Source: Luteimonas sp. RC10
Lineage (GTDB): Bacteria > Pseudomonadota > Gammaproteobacteria > Xanthomonadales > Xanthomonadaceae
Direction: 5' to 3'
Assembly (NCBI RefSeq): GCF_014192745.1
Contig: NZ_JACHYJ010000003.1
Location: forward strand, 1 to 64,000
Length of the DNA stretch: 64,000 bases
Shown: piece by piece, positions 41,020 through 50,325 of the stretch
How positions within the stretch are numbered: the first letter of the stretch is position 1
Layout: each line of letters starts with the position of its first letter
Program-made: the position numbers and the translations under genes
The notes under the pieces: model-generated
Databases searched by the model: none
Told to the model about the DNA's origin: nothing
The model's input: the letters and a program-made list of their open reading frames with translations, nothing else

Positions 41020-42386
41020 CGGAACGGCATGCGGCCCATGCCGCCCATCATGCCTTGCAGGCCGCGCATCATGCCCTTCATGCCGCCGCGGGCCATCTTG
41101 CCCATCATCTTTTCCATCTGCATGTACTGCTTCATCAGCTTGTTGACGTCGGCCGGGGTCGTGCCCGAGCCGGCGGCGATGCGCGCGCGGCGCGAGCCGT
41201 TGAGCAGGGTCGGGTTGCGCCGCTCCTTCTTGGTCATCGAGTCGATGATCGCGATCATCCGCGGCACTTCCTTGTTCTGCTGGACCTGCTGCTTGAGATG
41301 CTCGGGCACCTGGCCCAGGCCCGGCAGCTTCTCCATCAGGCTGCCGATGCCGCCCATGTTCTGCATCTGCTCGAGCTGGTCCTTCATGTCGTTGAGGTCG
41401 AACTTCTTGCCCTTGGCGACCTTCTGCGCGAGCTTGGCCGCCTTGTCCTTGTCGACCTGGTGCTCGACCTGCTCGACCAGCGACAGCACGTCGCCCATGT
41501 CGAGGATGCGGCTGGCGACGCGCTCGGGATGGAAGACATCGAGACCGTCGACCTTCTCGCCGGTGCCGACGAACTTGATCGGCTTGCCGGTGATGTAGCG
41601 CACGCTCAGCGCCGCGCCGCCGCGGGCATCGCCGTCGGTCTTGGTCAGCACCACACCGGTCAGCGGCAGCGCCTCGCCGAAGGCCTTGGCGGTGTTAGCC
41701 GCGTCCTGGCCGGTCATCGAGTCGACGACGAACAGCGTCTCGACCGGATTGACCGCGGCGTGCAGCGCCTTGATCTCGGCCATCATGGCCTCGTCGATCG
41801 CCAGGCGGCCGGCAGTGTCGACCAGCAACACGTCGATGAACGACTTGCGCGCATCGGCGATCGCCGCGCGCACGATGTCGACCGGCTGCTGCGACGCCTC
41901 CGACGGGAAGAAGCGCACATCGACCTGCTCGGCCAGCGTGCGCAGCTGCTCGATCGCGGCCGGACGGTAGACGTCGGCGCTGACGACCATGACCTTCTTC
42001 TTGCGCTTTTCCTTCAGCAGCTTGGCGAGCTTGCCGACGGTGGTCGTCTTGCCCGCGCCCTGCAGGCCGGCCATCAGCACGACCGCCGGCGCCGGCACGG
42101 CGAGATTGAGGTCGGTCGCCTGCGCGCCCATGACCGCCGTCAACTCGTCGCGCACGACCTTGATCAGCGCCTGGCCCGGGGTGAGCGACTTGAGCACTTC
42201 CTGGCCGACCGCACGGACCTTGATCCGCTCGATCAGTGCCTGCACCACCGGCAGCGCGACATCGGCTTCGAGCAGCGCAATGCGCACCTCGCGGGTCGCC
42301 TCGCGGATGTTCTCCTCGGTCAGACGGCCGCGCCCGCGCAGGCGCTCGATGGTGCCGGACAGGCGCTGGGTCAGGGACTCGAACAT
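41016..42386 (-). CDS. ffh: Signal recognition particle protein Ffh
   Basis: A 456-aa SRP54 GTPase that brings nascent inner-membrane proteins to FtsY. N-domain helices are followed by the G-domain: G1 [10 protein letters not shown] (about 107-116), [24 protein letters not shown] and the closing G5 region. The Met-rich M-domain binds 4.5S RNA and signal sequences and ends [17 protein letters not shown] and further Met/Gly repeats. Start 42386 (MFESLTQRL) is the family start. Divergent from the ypjD-like gene. Confidence 0.98.
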   Translation of the reverse strand: MFESLTQRLSGTIERLRGRGRLTEENIREATREVRIALLEADVALPVVQALIERIKVRAVGQEVLKSLTPGQALIKVVRDELTAVMGAQATDLNLAVPAPAVVLMAGLQGAGKTTTVGKLAKLLKEKRKKKVMVVSADVYRPAAIEQLRTLAEQVDVRFFPSEASQQPVDIVRAAIADARKSFIDVLLVDTAGRLAIDEAMMAEIKALHAAVNPVETLFVVDSMTGQDAANTAKAFGEALPLTGVVLTKTDGDARGGAALSVRYITGKPIKFVGTGEKVDGLDVFHPERVASRILDMGDVLSLVEQVEHQVDKDKAAKLAQKVAKGKKFDLNDMKDQLEQMQNMGGIGSLMEKLPGLGQVPEHLKQQVQQNKEVPRMIAIIDSMTKKERRNPTLLNGSRRARIAAGSGTTPADVNKLMKQYMQMEKMMGKMARGGMKGMMRGLQGMMGGMGRMPFR

Positions 42387-42504
42387 GCGGGACTCGGGCT
42401 GGCTTGAAAACGGTCGGCGATTATAGCCCCGCACGCCCCGGCGCCCCGGCCCGCGTCGATCGGCGGCAGGCGCGTTCGGGGCGTTCCTGTGCGACACTTC
42501 CGCG

Positions 42505-43293
42505 ATGACAATGGTTCTCATCGCAGCCCTGCTCTACCTGGCCGCTGCCGTCGCGCTCGTGCACGGCGTCGGGCGCGACCCTGCGCCCGCAAACGCGTGG
42601 TGGGCAGTGCCGGCCGGCGCGGCCGTCGCGCTGCATGCCGCCGCGCACATGCTGGTGTGGCGCGACGTGGGCACCGAGCTGCATTTCTACGCCGCCCTGT
42701 CGCTGGTCGGTCTGGGCATGGCGGTGCTGACGATGCTCTATGACATCCGCGGACGCATGGCCGCGCTGGGCGTGATCGTGTTTCCGATCGCCGCCGCGGC
42801 ACTGATCTCCTACGGCCGGGGCGCACACGTCGCGTCCAGCGTGCCGGACTGGCGCCTGCAGTTGCACGCCTGGTGTGCCTTGCTGTCCTACGCCACGCTC
42901 GCGATCGCCGCGCTGGTCGCGCTGCTGCTGTGGGCGCAGGAACGCGCGCTGCGACGCCGCGAATTCCATCGCTGGCTGCGCGCGCTGCCGCCGTTGACCG
43001 AACTCGAATCGCTGCTGTTTCGCACGATCTGGGTCGGATTCGCGCTGCTGACCGCGACGCTGGTCACCGGCGTGCTGTTCGTCGACGACTTCTTCGCACA
43101 GCACCTGATCCACAAGACCGTGCTGAGCGTGCTGTCGTGGCTGGCCTTCGGCGCGCTGCTGCTGGGCCGCTGGCGCCACGGCTGGCGCGGCACCCGCGCG
43201 GTCGGCTGGACGCTGGCAGCGATGGCGCTGCTGGTGCTGGCGTTCTTCGGCAGCAAGTTCGTCCTGGAGCTGGTGCTGCGCCGGCCCGCCTGA
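42505..43293 (+). CDS. CcsA/CcmC-like cytochrome c assembly membrane protein (YpjD-like)
   Basis: A 262-aa protein with about eight transmembrane helices and a tryptophan-containing HAWCALLSYATLAIAALVAL segment typical of the cytochrome c assembly family (CcsA/CcmC/YpjD). Conserved His occur in AAHML, LQLHAW and LIHKTV. The ypjD-ffh divergent arrangement is known from E. coli. The exact role of YpjD is unclear; a link to haem handling is presumed. No ccm genes are nearby. Confidence 0.85.
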   Translation: MTMVLIAALLYLAAAVALVHGVGRDPAPANAWWAVPAGAAVALHAAAHMLVWRDVGTELHFYAALSLVGLGMAVLTMLYDIRGRMAALGVIVFPIAAAALISYGRGAHVASSVPDWRLQLHAWCALLSYATLAIAALVALLLWAQERALRRREFHRWLRALPPLTELESLLFRTIWVGFALLTATLVTGVLFVDDFFAQHLIHKTVLSVLSWLAFGALLLGRWRHGWRGTRAVGWTLAAMALLVLAFFGSKFVLELVLRRPA

Positions 43294-43379
43294 TCCAACC
43301 GGCCTGCCTGCTCGAAGGCAGGCTGCGCCCAGAGATCGCCCAACACTGAACCGATGCCAGCCGTCCGCCTGAACAGCGC

Positions 43380-43419
43380 TTGCAGCGGCAATACTTGCCT
43401 TGACAACAATTGCAGCGGC
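43380..43419. promoter_or_regulatory. Promoter/operator region of the efflux operon
   Basis: TTGCAGCGGC occurs at 43380-43389 and again at 43410-43419, exactly 30 bp apart. Between them lies GGCAA-TAC-TTGCC (43387-43399), a perfect inverted repeat, immediately followed by a consensus -35 TTGACA (43400-43405). A weak -10 GAATAT (43423-43428) would put the start of transcription very near the marR ATG. The inverted repeat is a likely binding site for the MarR protein. Confidence 0.55.
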
Positions 43420-43436
43420 GAGGAATATGCGCCGCC

Positions 43437-43898
43437 ATGTCCAACGCTCCCCGCCCTTGCGCTTCCGCCAGCGGTTCGTCGCTGGGCCTGCTGTTCCGGC
43501 AGGTCCGCGACGCGATGTGGGCGCGCATGGCCGACGAGCTCGCTCAGTCCGGGCATGAGCTGAGCTTCAGCCAATACATCACGATCAAGAAGCTGGCGAT
43601 GGGCACCAGCAACGCCACCGATCTTGCCCGCGCGGCCGAACTCAACCCCGGCGCGATGACGCGCCTGATCGACAAGCTGATCGACCGCGGTCTGGTCGAG
43701 CGCCATGCCGATCCCGACGACCGCCGCGTGGTGCGCATCCGACTCAGCGCACAGGGCGAGGCGATCTGGCGCGACATCGACCAATGCGGCAACCGCGTGC
43801 GCGAGCGCGCGATGTCGGGCATGGACGACGCCCAGCGGCAGCAGTTCATCCGGCTTCTCGAACAGGTTCGCGACAACCTCTCCTTCCCGGGACAGTGA
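43437..43898 (+). CDS. MarR-family transcriptional repressor of the efflux operon
   Basis: A 153-aa winged-helix regulator. The DNA-recognition part reads NATDLARAAELNPGAMTRLIDKL and the wing DPDDRRVVRIRLSAQG, both MarR hallmarks (residues about 55-100). It heads a four-gene operon with an outer-membrane factor, HlyD adaptor and DHA2 pump, as EmrR does for emrAB. Start 43437 (MSNAPRPCAS) is the first ATG after the promoter; an in-frame ATG at 43410 lies inside the operator region. Confidence 0.9.
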   Translation: MSNAPRPCASASGSSLGLLFRQVRDAMWARMADELAQSGHELSFSQYITIKKLAMGTSNATDLARAAELNPGAMTRLIDKLIDRGLVERHADPDDRRVVRIRLSAQGEAIWRDIDQCGNRVRERAMSGMDDAQRQQFIRLLEQVRDNLSFPGQ

Positions 43899-43900
43899 CC

Positions 43901-45391
43901 ATGCCTTCTCCCACGACACGCGCCCGGCGACGGGCGCCGGCTGCGGTGTTGCCGATCGTCGCCGCGCTGCTGCTGGCAGGCTGCGCCAGCAGTCGCGGCC
44001 TTGCGCCGCAACTCACGCCCAGCGATGCCGACACGCTCGCCGCAGGCCGCAGCCTGGCCGGCGCCCCGCTCAGCGCTGCCGACTTTCCGCGCAGCGACTG
44101 GTGGACCGCGTTCGGCGACCCGCAACTCGATGCACTGATCCAAGAGGCGCTGCGCGACAGCCCGTCCTTGGCCGCCGCCGACGCCCGCACCCGCAGCGCG
44201 CAGGCGCAGGCCGGGCTCGCCGATGCGCAGCGTCGGCCGACCCTCGGCGCCAGCGCGCGCGTCAGCGGCGTGCAGTTGCCAGAAACCCTCGCGCCAGACC
44301 CGATCGGCGGCGACTTCAAGGCCAGTGGCGTGCTGATGCTGGACTTCGCCTGGGCGCCCGACCTGTGGGGCGGCCAGCGTGCGGCCTTCGAGGCGGCTGC
44401 TGGCCAGGCGCGCGCTGCCGAAGTCGATGCGCAGGCCGCGCGCCTGACGCTGTCGTCGAATGTCGCGCGCGGCTACATCGCGCTGGCGCAGGCCTTCGAC
44501 ACGCAGGATGTGGCGCAGCGCGAGATCGACCGCGCCAGCCGGTTGCGCGACCTCGCGCAGCAGCGCGTGGAGGCTGGCCTCGACAACCAGTTGCAGCTGC
44601 GCAATGCCGACACCGCGATCGGCATCGCACGTCAACAGGCGCAGGCCGCGCAGCAGCAGATCGATGCGGCGCGCAATGCGCTGGCCGCGTTGCTGGGCAA
44701 GGGCCCCGACCGCGGCCTCGACATCGCCCGTCCACGCCTGCTGCAGGCGCCGCCGCCGGGGGTGCCCGCGGTGCTGCCGAGCGAGCTGCTGGGCCATCGC
44801 GCCGATGTCGTCGCCGCGCGTTGGCGCGTCGAGGCCGCCGCCCGCGGCGTCGACGCCGGCAAGGCCGCCTTCAAGCCCAGCGTCAACCTCAGCGCGCTGG
44901 TCGGCCTGGCGGCGGGCAACCTCTCGGACCTGTTCGGCAGCGACGCGGTGCTGGGCTTCGGCGGCCCCGCGCTGAGCTTGCCGATCTTCGATGGCGGCCG
45001 GCTGCGCGCCGGCCTCGCCCAGCGCGACGCCGACTACGACACCGCGGTCGCGAGCTACGACCAGACGCTGGTCGTCGCGCTGCGCGAGGTCACTGACGCC
45101 TTGCAGGCGGCGCGCGCGCTCGATGCGCAGATCGACACTGTCGCCGATGCGACCGAGGCCGCCCGTCAGGCGTTCGTGCTCGCCGACACCCGCTACCGCG
45201 CCGGCATCGGCAACCAGCTCGATGTGCTCGCCGCCCAGCGGCCGCTGTTCCAGCTCGAACAGCAACTCGCGACGCTGCGCGCGCAGCGCTTCGGCGCCGC
45301 GGTCGATCTCGACCGCGCACTCGGCGGCGGCCTGACGCTCGCCGCGCCCACCCCTTCCACGCAGACCCAAGCCAGGGCGACCACGCCATGA
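43901..45391 (+). CDS. Outer-membrane efflux lipoprotein, NodT/TolC family
   Basis: A 496-aa outer-membrane factor. The signal peptide ends in lipobox LLAGC (ALLLAGCASS), so it is a lipoprotein like NodT/OprM. Two OEP repeats follow (about 75-270 and 290-475), with RSDWWTAFGDPQLDALI at the start and the second-half landmark SLPIFDGGRLRAGLAQRDADY. It should form the trimeric exit duct for the HlyD-DHA2 pump encoded next. The stop overlaps the adaptor ATG (45388-45391). Confidence 0.93.
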   Translation: MPSPTTRARRRAPAAVLPIVAALLLAGCASSRGLAPQLTPSDADTLAAGRSLAGAPLSAADFPRSDWWTAFGDPQLDALIQEALRDSPSLAAADARTRSAQAQAGLADAQRRPTLGASARVSGVQLPETLAPDPIGGDFKASGVLMLDFAWAPDLWGGQRAAFEAAAGQARAAEVDAQAARLTLSSNVARGYIALAQAFDTQDVAQREIDRASRLRDLAQQRVEAGLDNQLQLRNADTAIGIARQQAQAAQQQIDAARNALAALLGKGPDRGLDIARPRLLQAPPPGVPAVLPSELLGHRADVVAARWRVEAAARGVDAGKAAFKPSVNLSALVGLAAGNLSDLFGSDAVLGFGGPALSLPIFDGGRLRAGLAQRDADYDTAVASYDQTLVVALREVTDALQAARALDAQIDTVADATEAARQAFVLADTRYRAGIGNQLDVLAAQRPLFQLEQQLATLRAQRFGAAVDLDRALGGGLTLAAPTPSTQTQARATTP

Positions 45392-46575
45392 CCTCCGAAT
45401 CCAACACCGCCAACCCGCCGCAGAAGACTGGCAAGCGCCGCCGCGCGCTCGCGATCCTGGCCACTGTCGCCATCCTGGCCGGGGTCGGCTGGGCGGCCTG
45501 GTATCTGCTCGTCGCGCGCTGGCATCAGGACACCGATGACGCCTATGTGCAGGGCAACGTCGTGAGCATCGTGCCGCAGACGATGGGCACGGTGGTCTCG
45601 ATCGATGCCGACGAAGGCATGCGCGTCGAGGCCGGCCAAGCGCTGGTGCACCTCGACCCCAACGACGCGCAGGTCGCCTACGACCAGGCGGCCGCGAATC
45701 TGGCCGGCACGGTCCGGCAGGTGCGCGGCCTCTACAGCAGCGTCGAATCCGGCCAGGCCGAACTGGCGGCGCGACAGGTCGCCGTGCGCCAGGCCCGCGA
45801 GGATGTGCGCCGCCGCGAGGGGTTGGTCGCCAGCGGTGCGGTCTCGCGCGAGGAACTGGCCCACGCCCGCGACGTGCTGGCCGGCGCCGAAGCCGCGCTG
45901 TTGGCCTCGCAAGGCCAACTCTCGCGTAGCCGCGCGCTGGTGGACGCGACCGAGGTCGCCAGCCAGCCGCAGGTCCAGGCCGCCGCCGCGCAGTTGCGCC
46001 GCGCCTGGCTCGACCTGCAGCGCATGGCCATCGTCGCCCCGGTGTCGGGCTACGTCGCCCGCCGCGAGGTGCAGCTCGGCCAGCGGGTGCAGCCGGGCAA
46101 CACGCTGATGACGATCGTGCCGCTGGAACAGGTGTGGGTGGAGGCCAACTTCAAGGAGACCCAGCTCACCGGCATGCGCATCGGTCAGCCGGTCGAGGTG
46201 CGCGCCGATCTCTACGGCAGCAAGGTGCGCTACAGCGGCAAGGTCGCCAGCCTCGGCATGGGCACCGGCAGCGCGTTTTCGCTGCTGCCGGCGCAGAACG
46301 CCAGCGGCAACTGGATCAAGATCGTCCAGCGTGTGCCGGTGCGCATCGAACTCGATCCCGCGCAGCTCGCCGAGCATCCGCTGCGCCTGGGCCTGAGCAT
46401 GCATGTCGATGTCGCGGTGCGTGACCAGAACGGTCCGGTGCTGGCCAGCTCGCAGGCCAAGCGCGCCGCACCGCTGCTGTCGACCGATGCCTACGCCGAG
46501 CAGCAAGCCCAGGCCGATGCGCTGATCACGCGCACGATCGAGGCCAACCTGCCTCAGCTCGCCGCCCGCCGCTGA
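45388..46575 (+). CDS. HlyD/EmrA-type membrane-fusion protein
   Basis: A 395-aa adaptor with one N-terminal membrane helix (ALAILATVAILAGVGWAAWY, residues about 14-35). A lipoyl half-motif (DDAYVQGNVVSIVPQTMGTV) follows, then coiled-coil hairpin helices (about 95-205), the second lipoyl half (LQRMAIVAPVSGYVARREV) and a beta-barrel (PLEQVWVEANFKETQLTGMR). This is the EmrA/VceA layout. It links the DHA2 pump to the outer-membrane factor. Confidence 0.93.
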   Translation: MTSESNTANPPQKTGKRRRALAILATVAILAGVGWAAWYLLVARWHQDTDDAYVQGNVVSIVPQTMGTVVSIDADEGMRVEAGQALVHLDPNDAQVAYDQAAANLAGTVRQVRGLYSSVESGQAELAARQVAVRQAREDVRRREGLVASGAVSREELAHARDVLAGAEAALLASQGQLSRSRALVDATEVASQPQVQAAAAQLRRAWLDLQRMAIVAPVSGYVARREVQLGQRVQPGNTLMTIVPLEQVWVEANFKETQLTGMRIGQPVEVRADLYGSKVRYSGKVASLGMGTGSAFSLLPAQNASGNWIKIVQRVPVRIELDPAQLAEHPLRLGLSMHVDVAVRDQNGPVLASSQAKRAAPLLSTDAYAEQQAQADALITRTIEANLPQLAARR

Positions 46576-46600
46576 GCCGACTCCCGGCACCGAGGCCGCC

Positions 46601-48175
46601 ATGTCCACGACCACCGCCGACGCGCCGGGCGCTCCCGCCCCGGCCGCTGCCTCCGCCTTCCGTCCGCCGAACCTGGCGCTGACGACGATCGGCCTTGCGC
46701 TGGCGTCGTTCATGCAGGTGCTCGACATCACGATCGCCAACGTCTCGTTGCCGACGATCGCCGGCAACCTCGGCGCGAGCTCGAACCAGGCGACCTGGGT
46801 CATCACCTCGTTCGCGGTCAGCAATGCGATCGCATTGCCGCTGACCGGCTTCATGACCCGCCGCTTCGGCGAGCGCAAGCTGTTCGTGTGGGCAACGTTC
46901 GCGTTCGTGATCGCCTCGCTGCTGTGCGGCCTGGCGTCGAGCATGGGGTTTCTGGTCGCCGCCCGCGCGCTGCAGGGCTTCGTCGCCGGCCCGATGTATC
47001 CGGTGACCCAGGCCCTGCTGATCTCGATCTATCCCCCGGCCAAACGCGGACAGGCGATCGCATTGCTGGCGATGGTCACCGTGGTCGCGCCGATCTGCGG
47101 CCCGATCCTCGGCGGCTGGATCACCGACAACTACAGCTGGGAATGGATCTTCTTCATCAACGTGCCGATCGGCATCTTCGCCAGCCTCGTCGTCGCCAGC
47201 CAGTTGCGCGGACGCCCCGAGAAGCTCGAGAAACCGAAGATGGACTACGTCGGCCTGATCACGCTGATCATCGGTGTCGGCGCGCTGCAGACATTGCTCG
47301 ACCTGGGCAATGAGGAAGACTGGTTCGAGTCGACCAAGATCGTGTGGCTGGCGATCACCTCGGTACTGGGCCTGGCGGTGTTCCTGATCTGGGAGCTCAC
47401 CGAGAAGGACCCGATCGTCAACCTGCGGCTGTTCCGCCATCGCAACTTCGCCTTCGGCACGCTCGCGATGGTGCTTGGCTACTCGGCCTTCTTCGCCGTG
47501 GGCCTGCTGGTGCCGCTGTGGCTGCAGCGCAACCTGGGCTACACGCCGATCTGGGCGGGCTTTGCGACCGCGCCGATCGGCATCCTGCCGGTGTTGCTCA
47601 CCCCGTTGGTGGGCAAGTACGCGACCCGCTTCGACCTGCGCATCCTGGCGACGTTCGCGTTCATGGTGATGGCCTTCACCAGCTTCATCCGCTCGGGCTT
47701 CAATCTCGAGGTCGACTTCCAGCACGTGGCCATGGTGCAGCTGTGGCAGGGCCTGGGCGTGGCGCTGTTCTTCATGCCGGTGCTGACCATCCTGCTGTCG
47801 GACCTCGAACCGCACGAGATCGCCGCCGGCTCGGGCCTGGCGACCTTCGTGCGCACGCTCGGCGGCAGCTTCGCCGCCTCCTTGACCACCTGGGCCTGGA
47901 ACCAGCGCAGCACCATCCACCATGCGCAGCTGACCGAGCACATCCCCGCACACGATCCTGCGATCCAACAGACGGTCGCCGCGCTCGGCCAGGGCGATGT
48001 GCAACGCGGCGCGATGATGCTCGATCAGATGATCGCCCAGCAGGCGACCCAGATCGGCTTCAACGAGATCTTCCACCTGCTGGGCATCCTGTTCCTGCTG
48101 GTGATCGCGTTCGTCTGGATGGCGCGGCCCCCGTTCGCGGCGAAGATCGGCGGCGCGGCTTCCGGCGGCCACTGA
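46601..48175 (+). CDS. DHA2-family (EmrB/QacA) drug:proton antiporter
   Basis: A 524-aa MFS transporter with 14 predicted helices. LASFMQVLDITIANVSLPTIAG holds motif D1, MTRRFGERKLFVWATFAF motif A, and TVVAPICGPILGGWITDNYSWEW motif C. It is the energy-using part of the operon and probably exports hydrophobic drugs or antibiotics across both membranes with its partners. Located 25 bp after the adaptor gene. Confidence 0.93.
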   Translation: MSTTTADAPGAPAPAAASAFRPPNLALTTIGLALASFMQVLDITIANVSLPTIAGNLGASSNQATWVITSFAVSNAIALPLTGFMTRRFGERKLFVWATFAFVIASLLCGLASSMGFLVAARALQGFVAGPMYPVTQALLISIYPPAKRGQAIALLAMVTVVAPICGPILGGWITDNYSWEWIFFINVPIGIFASLVVASQLRGRPEKLEKPKMDYVGLITLIIGVGALQTLLDLGNEEDWFESTKIVWLAITSVLGLAVFLIWELTEKDPIVNLRLFRHRNFAFGTLAMVLGYSAFFAVGLLVPLWLQRNLGYTPIWAGFATAPIGILPVLLTPLVGKYATRFDLRILATFAFMVMAFTSFIRSGFNLEVDFQHVAMVQLWQGLGVALFFMPVLTILLSDLEPHEIAAGSGLATFVRTLGGSFAASLTTWAWNQRSTIHHAQLTEHIPAHDPAIQQTVAALGQGDVQRGAMMLDQMIAQQATQIGFNEIFHLLGILFLLVIAFVWMARPPFAAKIGGAASGGH

Positions 48176-48177
48176 GC

Positions 48178-48200
48178 ACGCGCGCGCGATCTGGGCGCGC
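48178..48200. terminator. Hairpin between convergent efflux pump and PAP2-like genes
   Basis: ACGCGCGC and GCGCGCGT pair across a seven-base loop in the 29-bp convergent gap. No T tract is present. Confidence 0.4.
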
Positions 48201-48204
48201 GTTG

Positions 48205-48768
48205 TCAGCCCACGGCCAGCAGCGCCAGACCCGTCGCCAAACCGAGCGCGGTGCCGCCGATCGTCTCCGGCCAGGTATGCCGTGCCAGACGCAGCCGCGA
48301 CCAGCCCAAGACCGGCAAGGCCAGCAGCGCCGTCACCGAGACCGCGGGCGAGAGCGGCCAGACCGCCACACCCGCAAACGCCAGGCTTGCCATGTGCAAC
48401 GACAGCTTGATCCAGCGATTGGCGAGGCCGGCCGCGCACAACATCAGTGCCGCCGCGAGCACGCCGGTGGAAGTGGCCGAACCCCGGCCGCCCATCCACA
48501 GCCAGTAGCCACCGGCGACGATCAGCAGCAGCGCATAGAGCAGCGGCCGCTCCTGCCGCCGCGAGGCATCGACCGTTTCCCAGTGCCCGCCGCGGCGCCG
48601 CTGCCAGATGAAGACCGCGACGATCGCGACCCCGGCGACGAGCCCCAGCGCGGTGCGACCGAGCGCGTCGGGATCGACACGCCAGGTCGCCAGCAACGCG
48701 AGCGCCGCGAACACGGCGAACGGATGCAGGGCGATCGAGACGATGCGGGCGAGCCGCGTCACCGACAC
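48205..48768 (-). CDS. PAP2-like membrane phosphatase family protein
   Basis: A 187-aa membrane protein with about five or six helices. The C-terminal half shows a PAP2-type pattern: KLSLHMA (KxxxH, where the family has KxxxxxxRP or PSGH) and GWSRLRLARHTWPETIGG (SRxxxxxHxxxE, family SRxxxxxHxxxD). The Asp-to-Glu change leaves phosphatase activity plausible but unproven. Related proteins act on lipid phosphates or undecaprenyl pyrophosphate. Confidence 0.7.
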   Translation of the reverse strand: MSVTRLARIVSIALHPFAVFAALALLATWRVDPDALGRTALGLVAGVAIVAVFIWQRRRGGHWETVDASRRQERPLLYALLLIVAGGYWLWMGGRGSATSTGVLAAALMLCAAGLANRWIKLSLHMASLAFAGVAVWPLSPAVSVTALLALPVLGWSRLRLARHTWPETIGGTALGLATGLALLAVG

Positions 48769-48802
48769 TCAGGCCGTCATGGCCGGGCGAACGGCCCCGC
48801 AC

Positions 48803-50191
48803 TCAGACATGCTCGAGCGCCTCAGCGAGTCGCTCGACCGCGATGACCTCCATGCCCTTGTAGGCCCCGGCCTTGGGTGCGTTGGCGCGCGGCACGATCG
48901 CGCGCACGAAGCCGTGCGTGGCGGCTTCCTTCAGGCGTTCCTCGCCGTTGGGCACCGGCCGGATCTCGCCGGCCAGGCCGACCTCGCCGAAGGCGATGGT
49001 CTTCTCCGGCAACGGGATGTCGCGCAGCGACGACAGCACCGACAGCAGCACCGGCAGGTCGGCCGCGGTCTCCTGCACGCGGATGCCGCCGACGACGTTG
49101 ACGAACACGTCCTGGTCGCCGGTCATGATGCCGCCGTGCCGATGCAGCACCGCCAGCAGCATCGCCAGCCGGTTGCCCTCCATGCCGACCGCGACACGCC
49201 GCGGGTTGGACAGCGGCGAGGCATCGACCAGCGCCTGCACCTCGACCAGCAGCGGCCGGGTGCCCTCGCGCGTGACCATGATGCAGCTGCCCGGCTGTTG
49301 GGCACCGGCGCCCGACAGGAAGATCGCCGACGGGTTGGCGACCTCCTTGAGGCCTTTCTCGCCCATCGCGAACACGCCCAGTTCGTTGACCGCGCCGAAG
49401 CGGTTCTTGAATGCGCGCATCACCCGGAAGCGGCTGCCGCTGTCGCCCTCGAAATACAGCACCGCATCGACCATGTGCTCGAGCACACGCGGGCCGGCGA
49501 TGCCGCCCTCCTTGGTCACGTGACCGACCAGGAACACCGCGGTGCCGGTCTCCTTGGCATAACGCACCAGGCGCGCGGCCGACTCGCGGACCTGGCTCAC
49601 CGAGCCGGGGGCTGCGGTCAGCGACTCGGTCCACAGGGTCTGGATCGAGTCGGCGATGATCAGCCCGGGCTTGAGCTTGGAGGCGTGCTCGAGAATGCGC
49701 TCGATGCCGGTCTCGGCCAATGCGTGCAGGCCGTCGAGCGACAGTCCCAGCCGGACCGCACGCCCGGCGACCTGGGCCAGCGATTCCTCGCCGGTGACGT
49801 ACAGCCCCGGCAGCGTATGCGCCATCCGCGCCAGCGCCTGCAGCAGCAACGTGGACTTGCCGATGCCGGGATCGCCACCGACCAGCACCACCGCGCCCTC
49901 GACCAGACCGCCGCCCAGCACCCGGTCGAACTCGCCGATGCCGGTCGACACGCGCACGTCCTCGCCCTGCTGCACGTCCTTGAGCGCCATGACCTTGGGC
50001 GCATCGACCTTGCCGGCCCAACCCGAGCGGCGCGCCGCGGGCGAGCGGACCGACGCCGCGCTCTCGAGCACGATCTCGGCGATCGTGTCCCAGGCGCCGC
50101 AGGCGCTGCACTGCCCCTGCCACTTGTTGTAGTCGGCGCCGCACTCGCTGCACACGAAGGCGGTTCGGGCTTTGGCGGCGGGCTTGGCCAT
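48803..50191 (-). CDS. radA: DNA repair protein RadA
   Basis: A 462-aa RadA. The N-terminal C4 zinc finger (CSECGADYNKWQGQCSACG, about residues 14-32) is followed by a RecA-like ATPase with Walker A GGDPGIGKSTLLLQ (about 100), the RadA-specific KNRFG motif (about 258) and a C-terminal Lon-protease-like domain. RadA drives branch migration of recombination intermediates. Start 50191 (MAKPAAKARTAFVCSECG) fits the family. Confidence 0.97.
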   Translation of the reverse strand: MAKPAAKARTAFVCSECGADYNKWQGQCSACGAWDTIAEIVLESAASVRSPAARRSGWAGKVDAPKVMALKDVQQGEDVRVSTGIGEFDRVLGGGLVEGAVVLVGGDPGIGKSTLLLQALARMAHTLPGLYVTGEESLAQVAGRAVRLGLSLDGLHALAETGIERILEHASKLKPGLIIADSIQTLWTESLTAAPGSVSQVRESAARLVRYAKETGTAVFLVGHVTKEGGIAGPRVLEHMVDAVLYFEGDSGSRFRVMRAFKNRFGAVNELGVFAMGEKGLKEVANPSAIFLSGAGAQQPGSCIMVTREGTRPLLVEVQALVDASPLSNPRRVAVGMEGNRLAMLLAVLHRHGGIMTGDQDVFVNVVGGIRVQETAADLPVLLSVLSSLRDIPLPEKTIAFGEVGLAGEIRPVPNGEERLKEAATHGFVRAIVPRANAPKAGAYKGMEVIAVERLAEALEHV

Positions 50192-50325
50192 CGGCGATCG
50201 GTCCGTTGCGGGGCCCGGCAGGATAGCCGAGGGCGGTCGCAGCAACGGAGACGCACACACCCGCACGCAGCCATCGGGCACCGCTACAATCGCCTCGGAC
50301 AACGGGCCCTGGGGGGCCGCTCCCG

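Noticed and set aside
46526..48802. A 758-codon minus-strand frame across the efflux pump
   Set aside because: Antisense to the clear DHA2 transporter; no start signal or domain, and its composition is typical of a GC shadow.
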